NCBI RefSeq assembly: GCF_007677725.1
Contig: NZ_VEDF01000001.1
Coordinates: 203,457 to 267,456 of the forward strand
Origin: Pseudomonas sp. URMO17WK12:I11
Lineage (GTDB): Bacteria; Pseudomonadota; Gammaproteobacteria; Pseudomonadales; Pseudomonadaceae
DNA length: 64,000 nt
Reading direction: 5' to 3'
Shown piece after piece: positions 18,114 through 27,485 of the stretch; the first letter of the stretch is position 1, and every line of letters starts with the position of its first letter. Position numbers and translations under genes: made by a program. Under the pieces are notes generated by a model. The model ran no database searches, was not told where the DNA came from, and saw only the letters and a list, made by a program, of their open reading frames with translations.

Positions 18114-19442
18114 CTACTTGGCGCTGGCAACCTCGGCGACTGATGCGCGCTCAAGCTGGCGCTTGCGCCCGATCACCAACACCGCGATGCCGGCCACGGT
18201 GCACAGCGCCGCCAGCGGCATCAGCGCCAGCGCGTAGCTGCCGGTAGCGTCATGGATTGCACCGTAGGCATTGACCATGATGCCGCCACCAATCAGGTTG
18301 GCCATGGCACCCACCGCCGCCAGCCCGGCAGCGGCGGTCGAGGAGGACAGCCAGCCGGACACCAGCGCCCAGAACGGGCCTTTCATCGAGTAGGCGCCTA
18401 CCAGCACCATGGTCAACATGACCACCGTGGCAGGCAGGGAGGAGGTGAACAGCGTCATCAATAGCCCGGCAGCGATCAGCAGCATGGTCATTGCAGTGTG
18501 CCAGCGCCGCTCACCGGTTCGGTCGGAGCTGCGGCCCCAGACGATCATCAGCACCGAAGCGATGCCGTACGGAATCGCATTGACCAGGCCGATCTGCATG
18601 GCGTCCAGGCCGAAGGTCTTGAGTAACTGAGGTGCCCATACGCTCATGGTGCTGCCCGCCGCGGAGGCGCCTGAGTAGATCACCGCCAATACCCAGATGT
18701 CCTTGTGCCGCAACAGCTTCCACAGCGAGATATGGCCGATGGCGGTCTTCTTCGACGCCTCGTCGGCCAGCCGTCGAATCAGCCAGCCGCGCTGCTCGTT
18801 ACTCAGCCACTTGGCCTGTTCGGGACGGTCGGTGAGCACGAACAGGCAGGCGATGCCCAACAGTACGGCGGGAATACCTTCGAGGATGAACAGCCAGTGC
18901 CAACCGCGCATGCCCAGCCAGCCATCCAGGCTCAAGAGCAGGCCCGACAGCGGCGATCCGATGAAGTTGGCGGCCGGGATCGCCACCATGAACAGGGCGA
19001 CCATGCGCGCTCGATAGGCCGATGGCAGCCAGTAGGTAAGATACAGCAACACGCCGGGGAAGAAGCCAGCCTCGGCCGCGCCAAGCAGAAAGCGCATCAC
19101 ATACAGCGAGTTGGCGCCCTGGACGAACGCCGTGCCAGCGGATATCAGGCCCCAGGTGATCATGATCCGGGCGATCCAGATCCGCGCACCATAGCGCTGC
19201 ATCGCCAGATTGCTGGGCACCTCGACCAGGAAGTAGGCGAAGAAGAACAGGCTGCTGGCGAAGCCAAAGACCTTGGCTGTCAGTTGCAGGTCCTCGTTCA
19301 TTTGCAAGGACGCCATGCCGATATTGCCGCGGTCGATGATCGCGATCAGGTAGCAGATGATCAGAAATGGCAGCAGGCGCCAGGCGACGCGGCGCATGGT
19401 GCTGCGTTCGAGCTCATCGGGCTGGGAGGTTGCTGAAGTCAT
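18114..19442 (-). CDS. MFS transporter, anion:cation symporter (ACS) family
   Basis: A 442-residue carrier with twelve predicted membrane segments. Early motifs such as AIIDRGNIGMA and FFFAYFLVEVPSNL are typical of the ACS family, which imports organic anions such as tartrate, galactonate or phthalates with protons. The start ATG at 19442 has GGAG seven bases upstream. It follows a D-2-hydroxyacid dehydrogenase gene by 81 bp on the same strand, so the pair is probably an operon for uptake and first oxidation of a hydroxy acid. The actual substrate cannot be deduced. Confidence 0.88.
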   Translation of the reverse strand: MTSATSQPDELERSTMRRVAWRLLPFLIICYLIAIIDRGNIGMASLQMNEDLQLTAKVFGFASSLFFFAYFLVEVPSNLAMQRYGARIWIARIMITWGLISAGTAFVQGANSLYVMRFLLGAAEAGFFPGVLLYLTYWLPSAYRARMVALFMVAIPAANFIGSPLSGLLLSLDGWLGMRGWHWLFILEGIPAVLLGIACLFVLTDRPEQAKWLSNEQRGWLIRRLADEASKKTAIGHISLWKLLRHKDIWVLAVIYSGASAAGSTMSVWAPQLLKTFGLDAMQIGLVNAIPYGIASVLMIVWGRSSDRTGERRWHTAMTMLLIAAGLLMTLFTSSLPATVVMLTMVLVGAYSMKGPFWALVSGWLSSSTAAAGLAAVGAMANLIGGGIMVNAYGAIHDATGSYALALMPLAALCTVAGIAVLVIGRKRQLERASVAEVASAK

Positions 19443-19523
19443 GGTGCTCTCCACTTGTTTTTTTTCTGGAGTGACGCGTGGTGAACGTGCCCCGACTGGC
19501 GACGAGGCACACGGCGCTGCCGA

Positions 19524-20501
19524 TCAGCTGGCGAACAGGTGGCGATTGACCACGCAACGCGGATCCAGTGCAGTGCCAGCCCAGACATCGAAGATTTGCT
19601 GCAGCGCCACCAGGGCCACGCGGTCGCGCGCTTCGCTGGTATTGGCGCCCACGTGGGGTGTAGCGACCAGATTGGGGAGGCCCCACAGCGGGCTGTCGGC
19701 AGGCGGCGGCTCGGGATTGAAGGTATCAAGGCCGGCCCCGGCGATACGCCGTTCGCTCAGTGCGGTGACCAGCGCCGCCGTATCGATCAGCTCGCCGCGG
19801 GCGGTATTGATCACGATGGCGCCGGGACGCATGCGTGCGAACTGGTCGGCGCCCAGCAAGTTGTGATTGGACTCGGTGAGCGGGCAGTGCAGGCTGATGA
19901 TATCGCTTTGCGCCAACAACTGATTGAAATCTTCCTCGCGCTCGACGTTGGCGCGTTGCGGCAGCTGCTTGAGGTAGGGGTCATAGACCTTGACCTTCAT
20001 GCGCAGCGGCGCCACCAGGTCCAGCAGTATTCCGCCAATCGAGCCAAGGCCGATCAAGCCCAAGGTCTTGCCGGACAACTCGATGCCATTCGCCTCGGCC
20101 TTGTCCCAATGCCCATCGCGCATGCGTGCATCGAGCAGGGCGGTTTGCCGAGCGACGCTGAACATCAGGGCGAACGCCAGTTCCGCCACCGACTGCGCAT
20201 TGGCGCCCACGGCGATCGAAACCGGGATGCCTTGATCGGCTGCGGCCTGAATATCGATGGTGTTGTAGCCCACGCCATGTTTGGCAATGACCTTGAGCTT
20301 GGATGACGCCTCGATCATGGGCCGGGTCAACTGACCTTGGCGGACCACGATGGCATCGGGCTGTTCGGCACGAATGATGGCTTCGAGCTCTTCAGCTGGC
20401 AGGTAAGGCGTAGTGGGAATGATGCGGACACCGCGCTCGGCTGCGAGGTGCATGGCCTCGCTGGCAAGCTCTGGGCCGGTCAGAAGAATGGTTCGCGACA
20501 T
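19524..20501 (-). CDS. D-2-hydroxyacid dehydrogenase, NAD-dependent (SerA/GhrB-like)
   Basis: A 325-residue two-domain dehydrogenase. The Rossmann loop reads GLIGLGSIGG. The catalytic triad is present as Arg in NTARGELID, Glu in NPEP and His in TPHVGANT. It would interconvert a 2-oxo acid and a D-2-hydroxy acid. The length lacks the C-terminal ACT domain of biosynthetic SerA, so it is probably catabolic. It heads a leftward pair with the ACS transporter and diverges from an RraA-like gene across a 228-bp AT-rich gap. The substrate is unknown. Confidence 0.87.
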   Translation of the reverse strand: MSRTILLTGPELASEAMHLAAERGVRIIPTTPYLPAEELEAIIRAEQPDAIVVRQGQLTRPMIEASSKLKVIAKHGVGYNTIDIQAAADQGIPVSIAVGANAQSVAELAFALMFSVARQTALLDARMRDGHWDKAEANGIELSGKTLGLIGLGSIGGILLDLVAPLRMKVKVYDPYLKQLPQRANVEREEDFNQLLAQSDIISLHCPLTESNHNLLGADQFARMRPGAIVINTARGELIDTAALVTALSERRIAGAGLDTFNPEPPPADSPLWGLPNLVATPHVGANTSEARDRVALVALQQIFDVWAGTALDPRCVVNRHLFAS

Positions 20502-20585
20502 CGTGAATACCTTGTTTTTATCAGGACGACGGGGCAGTGATCCGCAGAAGCGGCCATGTTCTGAACCCTACCATAATGAAACGAC

Positions 20586-20610
20586 GTTGCAAGAAAATAA
20601 ATTTCGCAAC
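20586..20610. promoter_or_regulatory. Candidate operator in the divergent gap
   Basis: GTTGC (20586-20590) and GCAAC (20606-20610) frame an inner GAAA (20593-20596) and TTTC (20602-20605). This forms an imperfect 25-bp dyad in the AT-rich region between the hydroxyacid dehydrogenase and the RraA-like gene. The IclR regulator at 22.9-23.6 kb is one possible binder. Confidence 0.35.
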
Positions 20611-20729
20611 CAGATAAAGCCATGATCAGGCCTTAAAATTCTCTTGATCTAATAAAAATGAAATGACATTCTGAAAATAGATTCGGCAGCAGTCGAAGAT
20701 ATCTAATAATTCCAATAGAGGTAGGTCCC

Positions 20730-21407
20730 ATGAGCATTGGCTTCCAAGTCATTGAACGCGCACGCAAAGTTGGCGATGAGTGGGTTGCACGCTACCGCGA
20801 GGTCCCGGTAGCCAATGTCAGCGATTCGATGCATCGACTGACCGCAGGGGGTGCTCGATTAAGGCCGATGCACCGCCAAGGCATGCTGTGCGGGCCGGCG
20901 CTGACCGTGAAGGCGCGCCCGGGTGACAACCTGATGCTGCATTACGCAATCGATATCGCGCAGCCGGGGGACGTGATCGTGGTCGACGCCGGTGGCGATC
21001 TGAGCAATGCGCTGATCGGTGAAATGATGGTGGCTTACGCCGTCAAGCGTGGCGTGGCCGGTATTGTCATCAACGGCGCGATCCGCGATGCGGCAACTAT
21101 CGGCGCAGGCGACTTCCCGCTGTTCGCTGCCGGCATCTCGCACCGTGGCCCGTACAAGGATGGCCCTGGGGAAATCAATGTGCCGATTGCCATCGATGGT
21201 ATGGTGATCGAACCGGGCGATCTGGTGATCGGTGATGAAGATGGCTTGTTGTGCGTGCCTTATGTGCATGTCGCACAGGTGTATGACTCCGCCACGGCCA
21301 AACACGCTGCTGAAGCTTCACAGTTGGAAAAAATCGCCCAAGGCACCAACGACCGCTCCTGGGTCCTGGAGTCCTTGAAGAAAAAAGGCTGCCTGCTTCC
21401 AGGCTGA
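20730..21407 (+). CDS. RraA-fold protein, probable HMG/CHA-type aldolase or decarboxylase
   Basis: A 225-residue protein of the RraA / 4-hydroxy-4-methyl-2-oxoglutarate aldolase fold. VSDSM lies near residue 30, and GEMMVAYAVKRGVAG and NGAIRD give the usual GxxxGE and R-D active-site pattern for a divalent metal and the oxo acid. Family members either cleave branched 2-oxo acids to pyruvate or inhibit RNase E. The catabolic context, next to a hydroxyacid dehydrogenase and an organic-anion transporter, favours the aldolase or decarboxylase role. The ATG at 20730 has AGAGGT upstream. Confidence 0.83.
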   Translation: MSIGFQVIERARKVGDEWVARYREVPVANVSDSMHRLTAGGARLRPMHRQGMLCGPALTVKARPGDNLMLHYAIDIAQPGDVIVVDAGGDLSNALIGEMMVAYAVKRGVAGIVINGAIRDAATIGAGDFPLFAAGISHRGPYKDGPGEINVPIAIDGMVIEPGDLVIGDEDGLLCVPYVHVAQVYDSATAKHAAEASQLEKIAQGTNDRSWVLESLKKKGCLLPG

Positions 21408-21490
21408 TCCGGTTTGCGCAGTGCGCCTTGCGATGGGGGTGCGCTGCGCTTGCAGGCGGTGTGGGTTGCAGGCCTGAGGGGACTGTCGTC

Positions 21491-22714
21491 TTGACCGCTT
21501 CATCATCACATCGTAAAGCCTGGCCAGCCGCCGTGCGGGCCCTGGCGCACCGCAACTTCCAGGTGTATTTCGCAGGGCAGGGTATCTCCACCTTGGGCAA
21601 ATGGGTGCAGCAGGTTGCCCTGGCCTGGCTGGCCTATCACCTGACCGGATCAGCCGTGCTGTTGGGTCTGATCACTTTTCTGACCTTGGCCCCGCAGTTG
21701 CTGGTTGGGCCGCTCGCCGGCGCCTGGATCGATCGTCACGACAAGCGTCGTCTGCTGATCATCGTTCAAGCGCTGCTGATTGCGCAGTCGCTGGTGTTGT
21801 CTGCTGTGACCTGGTTGCAGTGGATCGACGGTGCATTCATCGCTGTCATGGCGCTGCTGCTGGGTTTGCTCAATGCCTTGGAAACACCACTGCGACAGGC
21901 GCTGATCGCCAGTTTCGTGGAAGATCCGGCCGACTTGCCCAATGCGCTGGTGCTCAACGCCATGTTGATCAATGCCGCACGCTTCGTCGGCCCGCCGCTG
22001 GCTGGCGGGCTGATCGCATGGGCGGGGGAGGCGGCCTGCTTCGCCCTGACGGCGCTGGCCTTCATGGCGTTGCTGGTTGGCCTGCTCAAGGTGCGCGGCA
22101 GTGCGCAACCCAGGGCCACGGGCTCCACGGCGCAGGTCTTTCGCCAGGGCCTGGCCTATATGTGGCAGACGCGCAATGTCCGCCAATTGCTGGTCAATGT
22201 GGTCATGGTCAACCTACTGGCATCCTGCTACGCCGCGCTGCTGCCGATCATGGCCAAAGGCGTATTCGCTGGCGATGCGCGCGTGCTCGGCTGGCTTTGG
22301 GGCGCAGCAGGGGCCGGCGCGTTCATCGCGACCTTGGTGCTGGCGGTGGGTGGGGCGCTGCCACGCCTGCGACTGTTTACCGATGTTGGCGCCATGCTCT
22401 GTGCGGTGGCGCTGCTCGGCTTGTGCGCGGCAGGGTCGCTGCCGCTAGCCCTGGTGGCATTGGCAGGCGTGGGTTTTGGCATCACCTTGAGCAATGTCAG
22501 TACCAACATGCAGCTGCAAAGCGCTGCGCCCAGCGATCTTCGCGGGCGGGTCATCGCCTTCTACATTGCCATGCGTTTCGGCTTCGAAGCCTTGGGCGGC
22601 ATGGCTGCTGGAGTGCTCGCTGCCCAGTGCGGTGCGCCGGCGACGTTGGGCGTTGCCGGCGCGGCCCTGGCATTGGCGCTGGGTATTCATTACTACCTTC
22701 GCAGGCGTGTCTGA
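21491..22714 (+). CDS. MFS transporter, EntS-like (MFS_3)
   Basis: A carrier of about 407 residues with the MFS_3 pattern: FQVYFAGQGIS near the start, then TLGKWVQQVALAWL, and IDRHDKRRLL after the second membrane segment. Twelve membrane segments are predicted. EntS-like carriers export siderophores or other small molecules. The likely start is TTG at 21491, with GAGGGG (21476-21481) nine bases upstream; a further upstream TTG would add residues of unlikely composition. It follows the RraA-like gene by 83 bp and may be in its operon. Confidence 0.82.
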   Translation: MTASSSHRKAWPAAVRALAHRNFQVYFAGQGISTLGKWVQQVALAWLAYHLTGSAVLLGLITFLTLAPQLLVGPLAGAWIDRHDKRRLLIIVQALLIAQSLVLSAVTWLQWIDGAFIAVMALLLGLLNALETPLRQALIASFVEDPADLPNALVLNAMLINAARFVGPPLAGGLIAWAGEAACFALTALAFMALLVGLLKVRGSAQPRATGSTAQVFRQGLAYMWQTRNVRQLLVNVVMVNLLASCYAALLPIMAKGVFAGDARVLGWLWGAAGAGAFIATLVLAVGGALPRLRLFTDVGAMLCAVALLGLCAAGSLPLALVALAGVGFGITLSNVSTNMQLQSAAPSDLRGRVIAFYIAMRFGFEALGGMAAGVLAAQCGAPATLGVAGAALALALGIHYYLRRRV

Positions 22715-22888
22715 GCGCTCACGCTGTTCGTTCCTGGCTCCATTGCACCTGCGGCTATGAATGGCTTGCTGCACAGGTGCGGGCGGACGGTGTGGCCACG
22801 ATGCGTTGGCGTCTGCCGAGCGTTAACGGATAATGCGCACATCTGCCCAGCAGCACCTGAGGGCTCCGAGACTGTGAGGGTTTTGCAA

Positions 22889-23602
22889 ATGGTGAAAGCG
22901 CGGCCGCGTCCAGCGGTGAATGGTGTGGCATCGGCGGACCGGGTCTTGACCGTTCTGACGGCGTTTCAGATCGGTGACACTGCCCTGAGCCTCGTCGAAC
23001 TGGTCGAGCGCACAGGCTTGATCAAGAGCACGATCATGCGCCTGATGGTCTCGTTGGAAGACCACGGTTTCATCACGCGCATGGCCGATGGCCGGTACCA
23101 GCTGGCGAGCGAGGTGATGCGTCTGAACGCGGTCTATCAGGAAGCGCTGGACCTCGAAAGGCACGTCATGCCACGCCTGCACCATCTGGCGGAACAGTCT
23201 GGCGAAACCGCATCGTTCTATGTGCGCCATGGCGCTTATCGGATGTGCCAGTATCGGGTGAATTCGTCCCACAGATTGCGCATGAACATGCAGCCGGGTG
23301 ATATGCGGCCGATGGATGAAGCCGCAGGCGCCCAGGCGCTGCGCGCGCCATTCGATGTGGGCGTAGCCTTGCAGAAACCGTTTTATTCCAAAGGCGCTAC
23401 CGATCCCCATGCCGCATCGATGGCGCTGCCCATATACGGTGCGCAGCGAGAGCTGATGGGCGCCTTGGTGATTTCCGGCCCAGCCAGCCGATTGACCGAA
23501 GAGTACGCCGAAAGCTTGAAGTCGATGTTTTTCGAGGTCGCGCATGACCTCATGCGCAGCCTGGGCTTCAAGGCGGCGTCCGAAGCCGGAGCGCTTGCCT
23601 GA
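22889..23602 (+). CDS. IclR-family transcriptional regulator
   Basis: A 237-residue regulator. The N-terminal winged helix contains the recognition-helix segment TGLIKSTIMRLM, and the C-terminal IclR effector domain follows (GETASFYVRHG, then the SMALPIYG strand and ALVISGP). IclR proteins bind small organic acids and usually control adjacent catabolic genes. The ATG at 22889 has GAGGG (22876-22880) eight bases upstream; in-frame starts further upstream would add about 44 residues outside the family. It probably controls the hydroxyacid and RraA genes. Confidence 0.87.
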   Translation: MVKARPRPAVNGVASADRVLTVLTAFQIGDTALSLVELVERTGLIKSTIMRLMVSLEDHGFITRMADGRYQLASEVMRLNAVYQEALDLERHVMPRLHHLAEQSGETASFYVRHGAYRMCQYRVNSSHRLRMNMQPGDMRPMDEAAGAQALRAPFDVGVALQKPFYSKGATDPHAASMALPIYGAQRELMGALVISGPASRLTEEYAESLKSMFFEVAHDLMRSLGFKAASEAGALA

Positions 23603-23620
23603 CAGGCCCCACCTCGCGCT

Positions 23621-26131
23621 TCAGCTTTCCCGCAATACTGCCAACGGGCTGGCGTTCAACGCTCGGCGCGTCCCCGCAATGCCGGCCCCGCCCACCAACA
23701 GCGCGCCCAGTACCGGGAGCACCAGCAGCCAAGGGTGGGGGCTCCAGGCCAGATCGAAGGCGTAGCGGTACAGCACCAGGGTGATCAGCTCGCAGCCCAG
23801 CGCCGCCAGGGCACCGCTGGCGGCGCCGAGCAGACCGAACTCAATGCGCCGCGCCTTGACCAGCAGCGGCCTGGCTGCGCCCAATGCGCGCAGCAGGGCG
23901 CCCTGGCGTATCCGCTCGTCGAGTGTTGCCTGCAGTCCGGCGAACAACACTGCCAGCCCAGCTGCCAGCACGAACAGCAACACATACTCCACGGCCAGCG
24001 TGACCTGGGCAAGGATGCTGCGCAGCTGGTCGAGCAGGGCATCGACCTGCAGGATGGTCACGGCAGGGAACGCCCTGGACAGGGCGACCACGTCGAGGTC
24101 ATGCCCGGGGGCGAGGTAGAAGCTGGTCAGGTAGGTCGTCGGCAAGCCCTGCAGGGTGCCCGGTTGGAAGATCATGTAGAAATTGGGTTGGAAGCTGTCC
24201 CAATGCACGCTGCGCAGGCTGCTGACGCGGGCCTGGCGTTGCTCGCCACCGATGTCGAAGGTAAGCAGATCACCCATTTGCACGTTCAGGCTATCGGCCA
24301 ACTGTGCTTCGACCGACACCCCTGGCACTTCATCGCCCGTCGGCAGCACCTGCCACCAGTTGCCGGCGGTGAGCTGATTGCCGTCAGGCAGCTCGGCTGC
24401 CCAGGTCAGGCTGAGGTCGCGCTGCACGGCGCGCTCGCCGGCAGAATCCTTGCTGACGACCTGCTGCACAGGTTGCTCGTTGATCTGCGTCAGCCGACCG
24501 GGCGTGACCGGATACAGCGGCGCCGAGCTGGCGTTGACCTGCTGCAGACGCTGGGCGAACGGCTGACGATCGTCAGGCAGGATGTTGAGCGCAAAATAGT
24601 TGGGCGCATCCTTGGGAAGTTGCGCCTGCCAGGTGTCGAGCAGCTCGGCGCGCAGCAGCGCAACCAGGGCCATGGCCAGCAGGATCAGGCCGAATGCCAG
24701 CGCCTGACCGGCCGCCGCCAGCGGCTGGCGAAGCAGTTGGCCCAGGCCCAGGCGCCAGGCCAGCGGCGCGCCGGCCAGTGCTTTGCGCAAACTGTGCAAG
24801 CCCAGCAGCAGCAAGCCGCCTAGCAGCAGCGCGGCGAGCAGACCGCCGCCGAGCAGGGCGAAGGTCAGCAGCAGATCCAGGCTCAGGCGCCACATGATCA
24901 GGCCCAGGGCGAGCAGGGCGGCCCCGTACACCAACCAGCTGCTGGTGGGGACGGGCAACAGGTCGCGGCGCAGCACTCGCAGCGGCGGTACCTGGCCCAG
25001 GGCGGCCAGTGGCGGCAGGGCGAAGCCGGCCAAGGCCACCAGGCCTGTGGCAATGCCGGCCAGTGCAGGGATTACCCCGCCTGGCGGAACCTCATTGGGC
25101 AGCAAGCCCTGCAGCAGGTGAAACAACCCAAGCTGCGCCAGCCAGCCCAGCAGCGCGCCAGTCAGCGCGGCGACGAACCCCAGCATCGCCAATTGCAGGC
25201 AATACAGGCCCAGGGCCTGGCGCCGGGACAGCCCCAGGCAGCGCAACAGGGCACTCGCATCCAGGCGCCGGGCGGCGTAGCGGCTGGCTGACAACGCCAC
25301 GGCGACGCCGGCCAGCAGGACCGCTACCAGGCTGGCCATGTTCAAATAGCGTTCGGCCTTGCCCAAGGCTCCGCCGATCTGCTGATTACCGTCGCGGGTG
25401 TCGCGCAGGCGCTGGTTGGCAGCCAACTGTTCTGCCATGGCCTGGCGATACTGCGTCAAGGCTTGGTTGTCGCCGCGCCACAGGTCGCGGTAAGTCACTC
25501 GGCTACCCGGTTGAATCACCCCGGTGGCCGGCAAGTCGGCCAGGTTCATCAACACCCGCGGGGTCAGGCTGTAGAAGTTGTTGGCGCGGTCGGGTTCGTA
25601 CGTCAGTACGCGAGTCATGCGCAGGGTCTTCATGCCGACGTCGATGCTGTCGCCGATCTTGAGCCCCAAGGCCACCAGCAGGCGCGGCTCGACCCAGGCT
25701 TCACCAGGGGCAGGGCCACCGCCGCTGGTTTCCTCGGCAAACGGCGCCGGAGCACTGCGCACTTGGCCGCGCAACGGATAAGCGCCGTCGGCTGCCTTGA
25801 TGCTCGACAGCTCGATGCCGTCATCACCCCCGACGACACTGGTAAATTCGACCACCTGGGCATGGCGCAGGCCTGCTGCCTGGCCTGCATCGATCTGCTC
25901 TGGGCGGGCTGGCGCACTTCCTTGCAGCACCAGGTCGGCGCCCAGGAACTCGCTGGCGCGCAGTTGCATCGCACCATTGAGACGTGCGCCGAAGTAGCCG
26001 ATGGCAGTGCTCGCGGCCACCGCCACCAGCACGGCAAAGAACAGCACTCGCACTTCACTGGCGCGGAGGTCGCGCAGCAACTGGCGCAGCGCCAGGCTGC
26101 ACAGGCGTGACAGCGGCATGTGCTTCATCAA
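23621..26131 (-). CDS. ybbP: YbbP-like ABC transporter permease (FtsX family)
   Basis: An 836-residue permease. A TM helix near 28-48 is followed by a large periplasmic domain, a central cluster of about six to seven membrane segments between about 265 and 500, a second periplasmic domain, and C-terminal FtsX segments. This is the two-FtsX architecture of YbbP. With YbbA it forms an MacB-type exporter or lipoprotein- or lipid-releasing machine; the substrate is unknown. The start overlaps the ybbA stop (ATGA), so they are translationally coupled. The second ATG (26128) has better spacing from GGAGG and may be the true start. Confidence 0.88.
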   Translation of the reverse strand: MMKHMPLSRLCSLALRQLLRDLRASEVRVLFFAVLVAVAASTAIGYFGARLNGAMQLRASEFLGADLVLQGSAPARPEQIDAGQAAGLRHAQVVEFTSVVGGDDGIELSSIKAADGAYPLRGQVRSAPAPFAEETSGGGPAPGEAWVEPRLLVALGLKIGDSIDVGMKTLRMTRVLTYEPDRANNFYSLTPRVLMNLADLPATGVIQPGSRVTYRDLWRGDNQALTQYRQAMAEQLAANQRLRDTRDGNQQIGGALGKAERYLNMASLVAVLLAGVAVALSASRYAARRLDASALLRCLGLSRRQALGLYCLQLAMLGFVAALTGALLGWLAQLGLFHLLQGLLPNEVPPGGVIPALAGIATGLVALAGFALPPLAALGQVPPLRVLRRDLLPVPTSSWLVYGAALLALGLIMWRLSLDLLLTFALLGGGLLAALLLGGLLLLGLHSLRKALAGAPLAWRLGLGQLLRQPLAAAGQALAFGLILLAMALVALLRAELLDTWQAQLPKDAPNYFALNILPDDRQPFAQRLQQVNASSAPLYPVTPGRLTQINEQPVQQVVSKDSAGERAVQRDLSLTWAAELPDGNQLTAGNWWQVLPTGDEVPGVSVEAQLADSLNVQMGDLLTFDIGGEQRQARVSSLRSVHWDSFQPNFYMIFQPGTLQGLPTTYLTSFYLAPGHDLDVVALSRAFPAVTILQVDALLDQLRSILAQVTLAVEYVLLFVLAAGLAVLFAGLQATLDERIRQGALLRALGAARPLLVKARRIEFGLLGAASGALAALGCELITLVLYRYAFDLAWSPHPWLLVLPVLGALLVGGAGIAGTRRALNASPLAVLRES

Positions 26132-26811
26132 GCCTCCACCGGCCCGACCAAGCGGCCTGCATCCAGACGGATCTGGCGCCGACAGCGACGGGCCAGACGC
26201 TCGTCATGGGTGACCAGCACCAGGGTGGTGCCGCGTTCCTGGTTCAACTGAAACAACAGGTCGCTGATTCGCTCGCCGGTATGACTGTCGAGGTTGCCGG
26301 TCGGCTCGTCGGCAAACAGCACGGCCGGGTGCGCGGCGAACGCACGGGCGATCGCCACCCGTTGTTGTTCGCCACCTGAGAGCTGGCGCGGCGTGTGGCT
26401 CAGGCGCTGGCCCAGGCCGACCCGCTCGAGCAGGGTCTGGGCCTGCTGGCGGGCATCGTCGCGGCCATCGAGCTCCAGCGGCAGCATCACGTTTTCCAGG
26501 GCATTGAGGCTGTCGAGCAACTGAAACGACTGAAAGACGAAACCGACGTGCTCGGCGCGCACCCTGGCTCGTTGGTCTTCATCCAGCGGGCCGAGGTCAT
26601 GGCCGGCGAGGATGACCTTGCCGGCGCTCGGCCGGTCGAGCCCGGCGAGCAAGCCGAGGAGGGTGGATTTACCCGAGCCCGAAGCGCCGACGATAGCCAG
26701 GCTGTCACCGCGGGCCAGGTCCAGCGAGAGGGCGTGCAGGATGGTCAGCTCACCTTCCGCACTGCTGACCACTTTGCTAAGGTGCTGCGCAACGAGAATG
26801 CTGGGGCCCAT
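26128..26811 (-). CDS. ybbA: YbbA-like ABC transporter ATP-binding protein
   Basis: A 227-residue ATPase of the LolD/MacB class. Walker [11 protein letters not shown]-loop VFQSFQLL, signature [14 protein letters not shown], Walker [13 protein letters not shown] and the switch histidine in THDE are all present. It powers the YbbP permease, encoded directly downstream with a 4-base overlap. Its start codon lies only 10 bp from the tesA start on the opposite strand. The ybbA-tesA divergence is also found in E. coli, suggesting a conserved pairing. Confidence 0.93.
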   Translation of the reverse strand: MGPSILVAQHLSKVVSSAEGELTILHALSLDLARGDSLAIVGASGSGKSTLLGLLAGLDRPSAGKVILAGHDLGPLDEDQRARVRAEHVGFVFQSFQLLDSLNALENVMLPLELDGRDDARQQAQTLLERVGLGQRLSHTPRQLSGGEQQRVAIARAFAAHPAVLFADEPTGNLDSHTGERISDLLFQLNQERGTTLVLVTHDERLARRCRRQIRLDAGRLVGPVEA

Positions 26812-26821
26812 GGAGAATCCG

Positions 26822-27427
26822 ATGCGAGTAGGGTGGTTGAGTGCCGGTCTGGCCCTGTTTTGCCTGGCCCAGAGTGCGGCGGCGGGGACGTTGCTGGTTG
26901 TCGGCGATAGTATCAGCGCAGGTTTTGGCCTGGATACCCGTCAGGGTTGGGTCTCTTTGTTGCAGACCCAGTTGCGCCAGGAAGGTTTCGACACCCAGGT
27001 GGTCAATGCTTCGATCAGTGGCGACACCAGTGCAGGCGGGCAAGCGCGGCTGCCGGCGCTGCTTGCTGTGCACAAGCCAAGCTTGGTGGTGGTTGAGCTG
27101 GGCGGCAACGATGGCCTGCGAGGGCAGCCGCCCGCGCAATTGCAACAAAATCTTGCCTCGATGATCGACAGCGCGCGTCAGGCAGGGGCCAAGGTGCTGC
27201 TGCTGGGTATGCGTTTGCCGCCCAACTATGGCGTGCGCTACACCAGCGCCTTTGCCGACGTCTACCAGCACCTGGCCGAGCAGAAACAGGTGCCCTTGGT
27301 GCCGTTCTTTCTCGAAGGGGTCGGCGGCGTACCGCAGATGATGCAAGCCGATGGCATTCACCCGGCACAAGGCGCGCAACAGCGCTTGCTGGAAAATGCC
27401 TGGCCGGCGATAAAACCCTTGCTGTGA
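26822..27427 (+). CDS. tesA: TesA-type SGNH arylesterase/lysophospholipase/thioesterase
   Basis: A 201-residue secreted hydrolase with a signal peptide ending near AQSAAAG. The nucleophile Ser30 is in GDSIS, block III is GGND, and the Asp-His pair is in DGIHP, completing the SGNH set. Members hydrolyse acyl thioesters, lysophospholipids and aryl esters in the periplasm. The ATG at 26822 has GGAG six bases upstream; an in-frame ATG at 26810 would add four residues and overlap the ybbA start. Its promoter must lie within ybbA. Confidence 0.92.
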   Translation: MRVGWLSAGLALFCLAQSAAAGTLLVVGDSISAGFGLDTRQGWVSLLQTQLRQEGFDTQVVNASISGDTSAGGQARLPALLAVHKPSLVVVELGGNDGLRGQPPAQLQQNLASMIDSARQAGAKVLLLGMRLPPNYGVRYTSAFADVYQHLAEQKQVPLVPFFLEGVGGVPQMMQADGIHPAQGAQQRLLENAWPAIKPLL

Positions 27428-27485
27428 CGCTTTAAACGGGGGCGGCTTTCGGCTAATGTTGCGCCCCCCGTTTCGAGAGCCCCCA

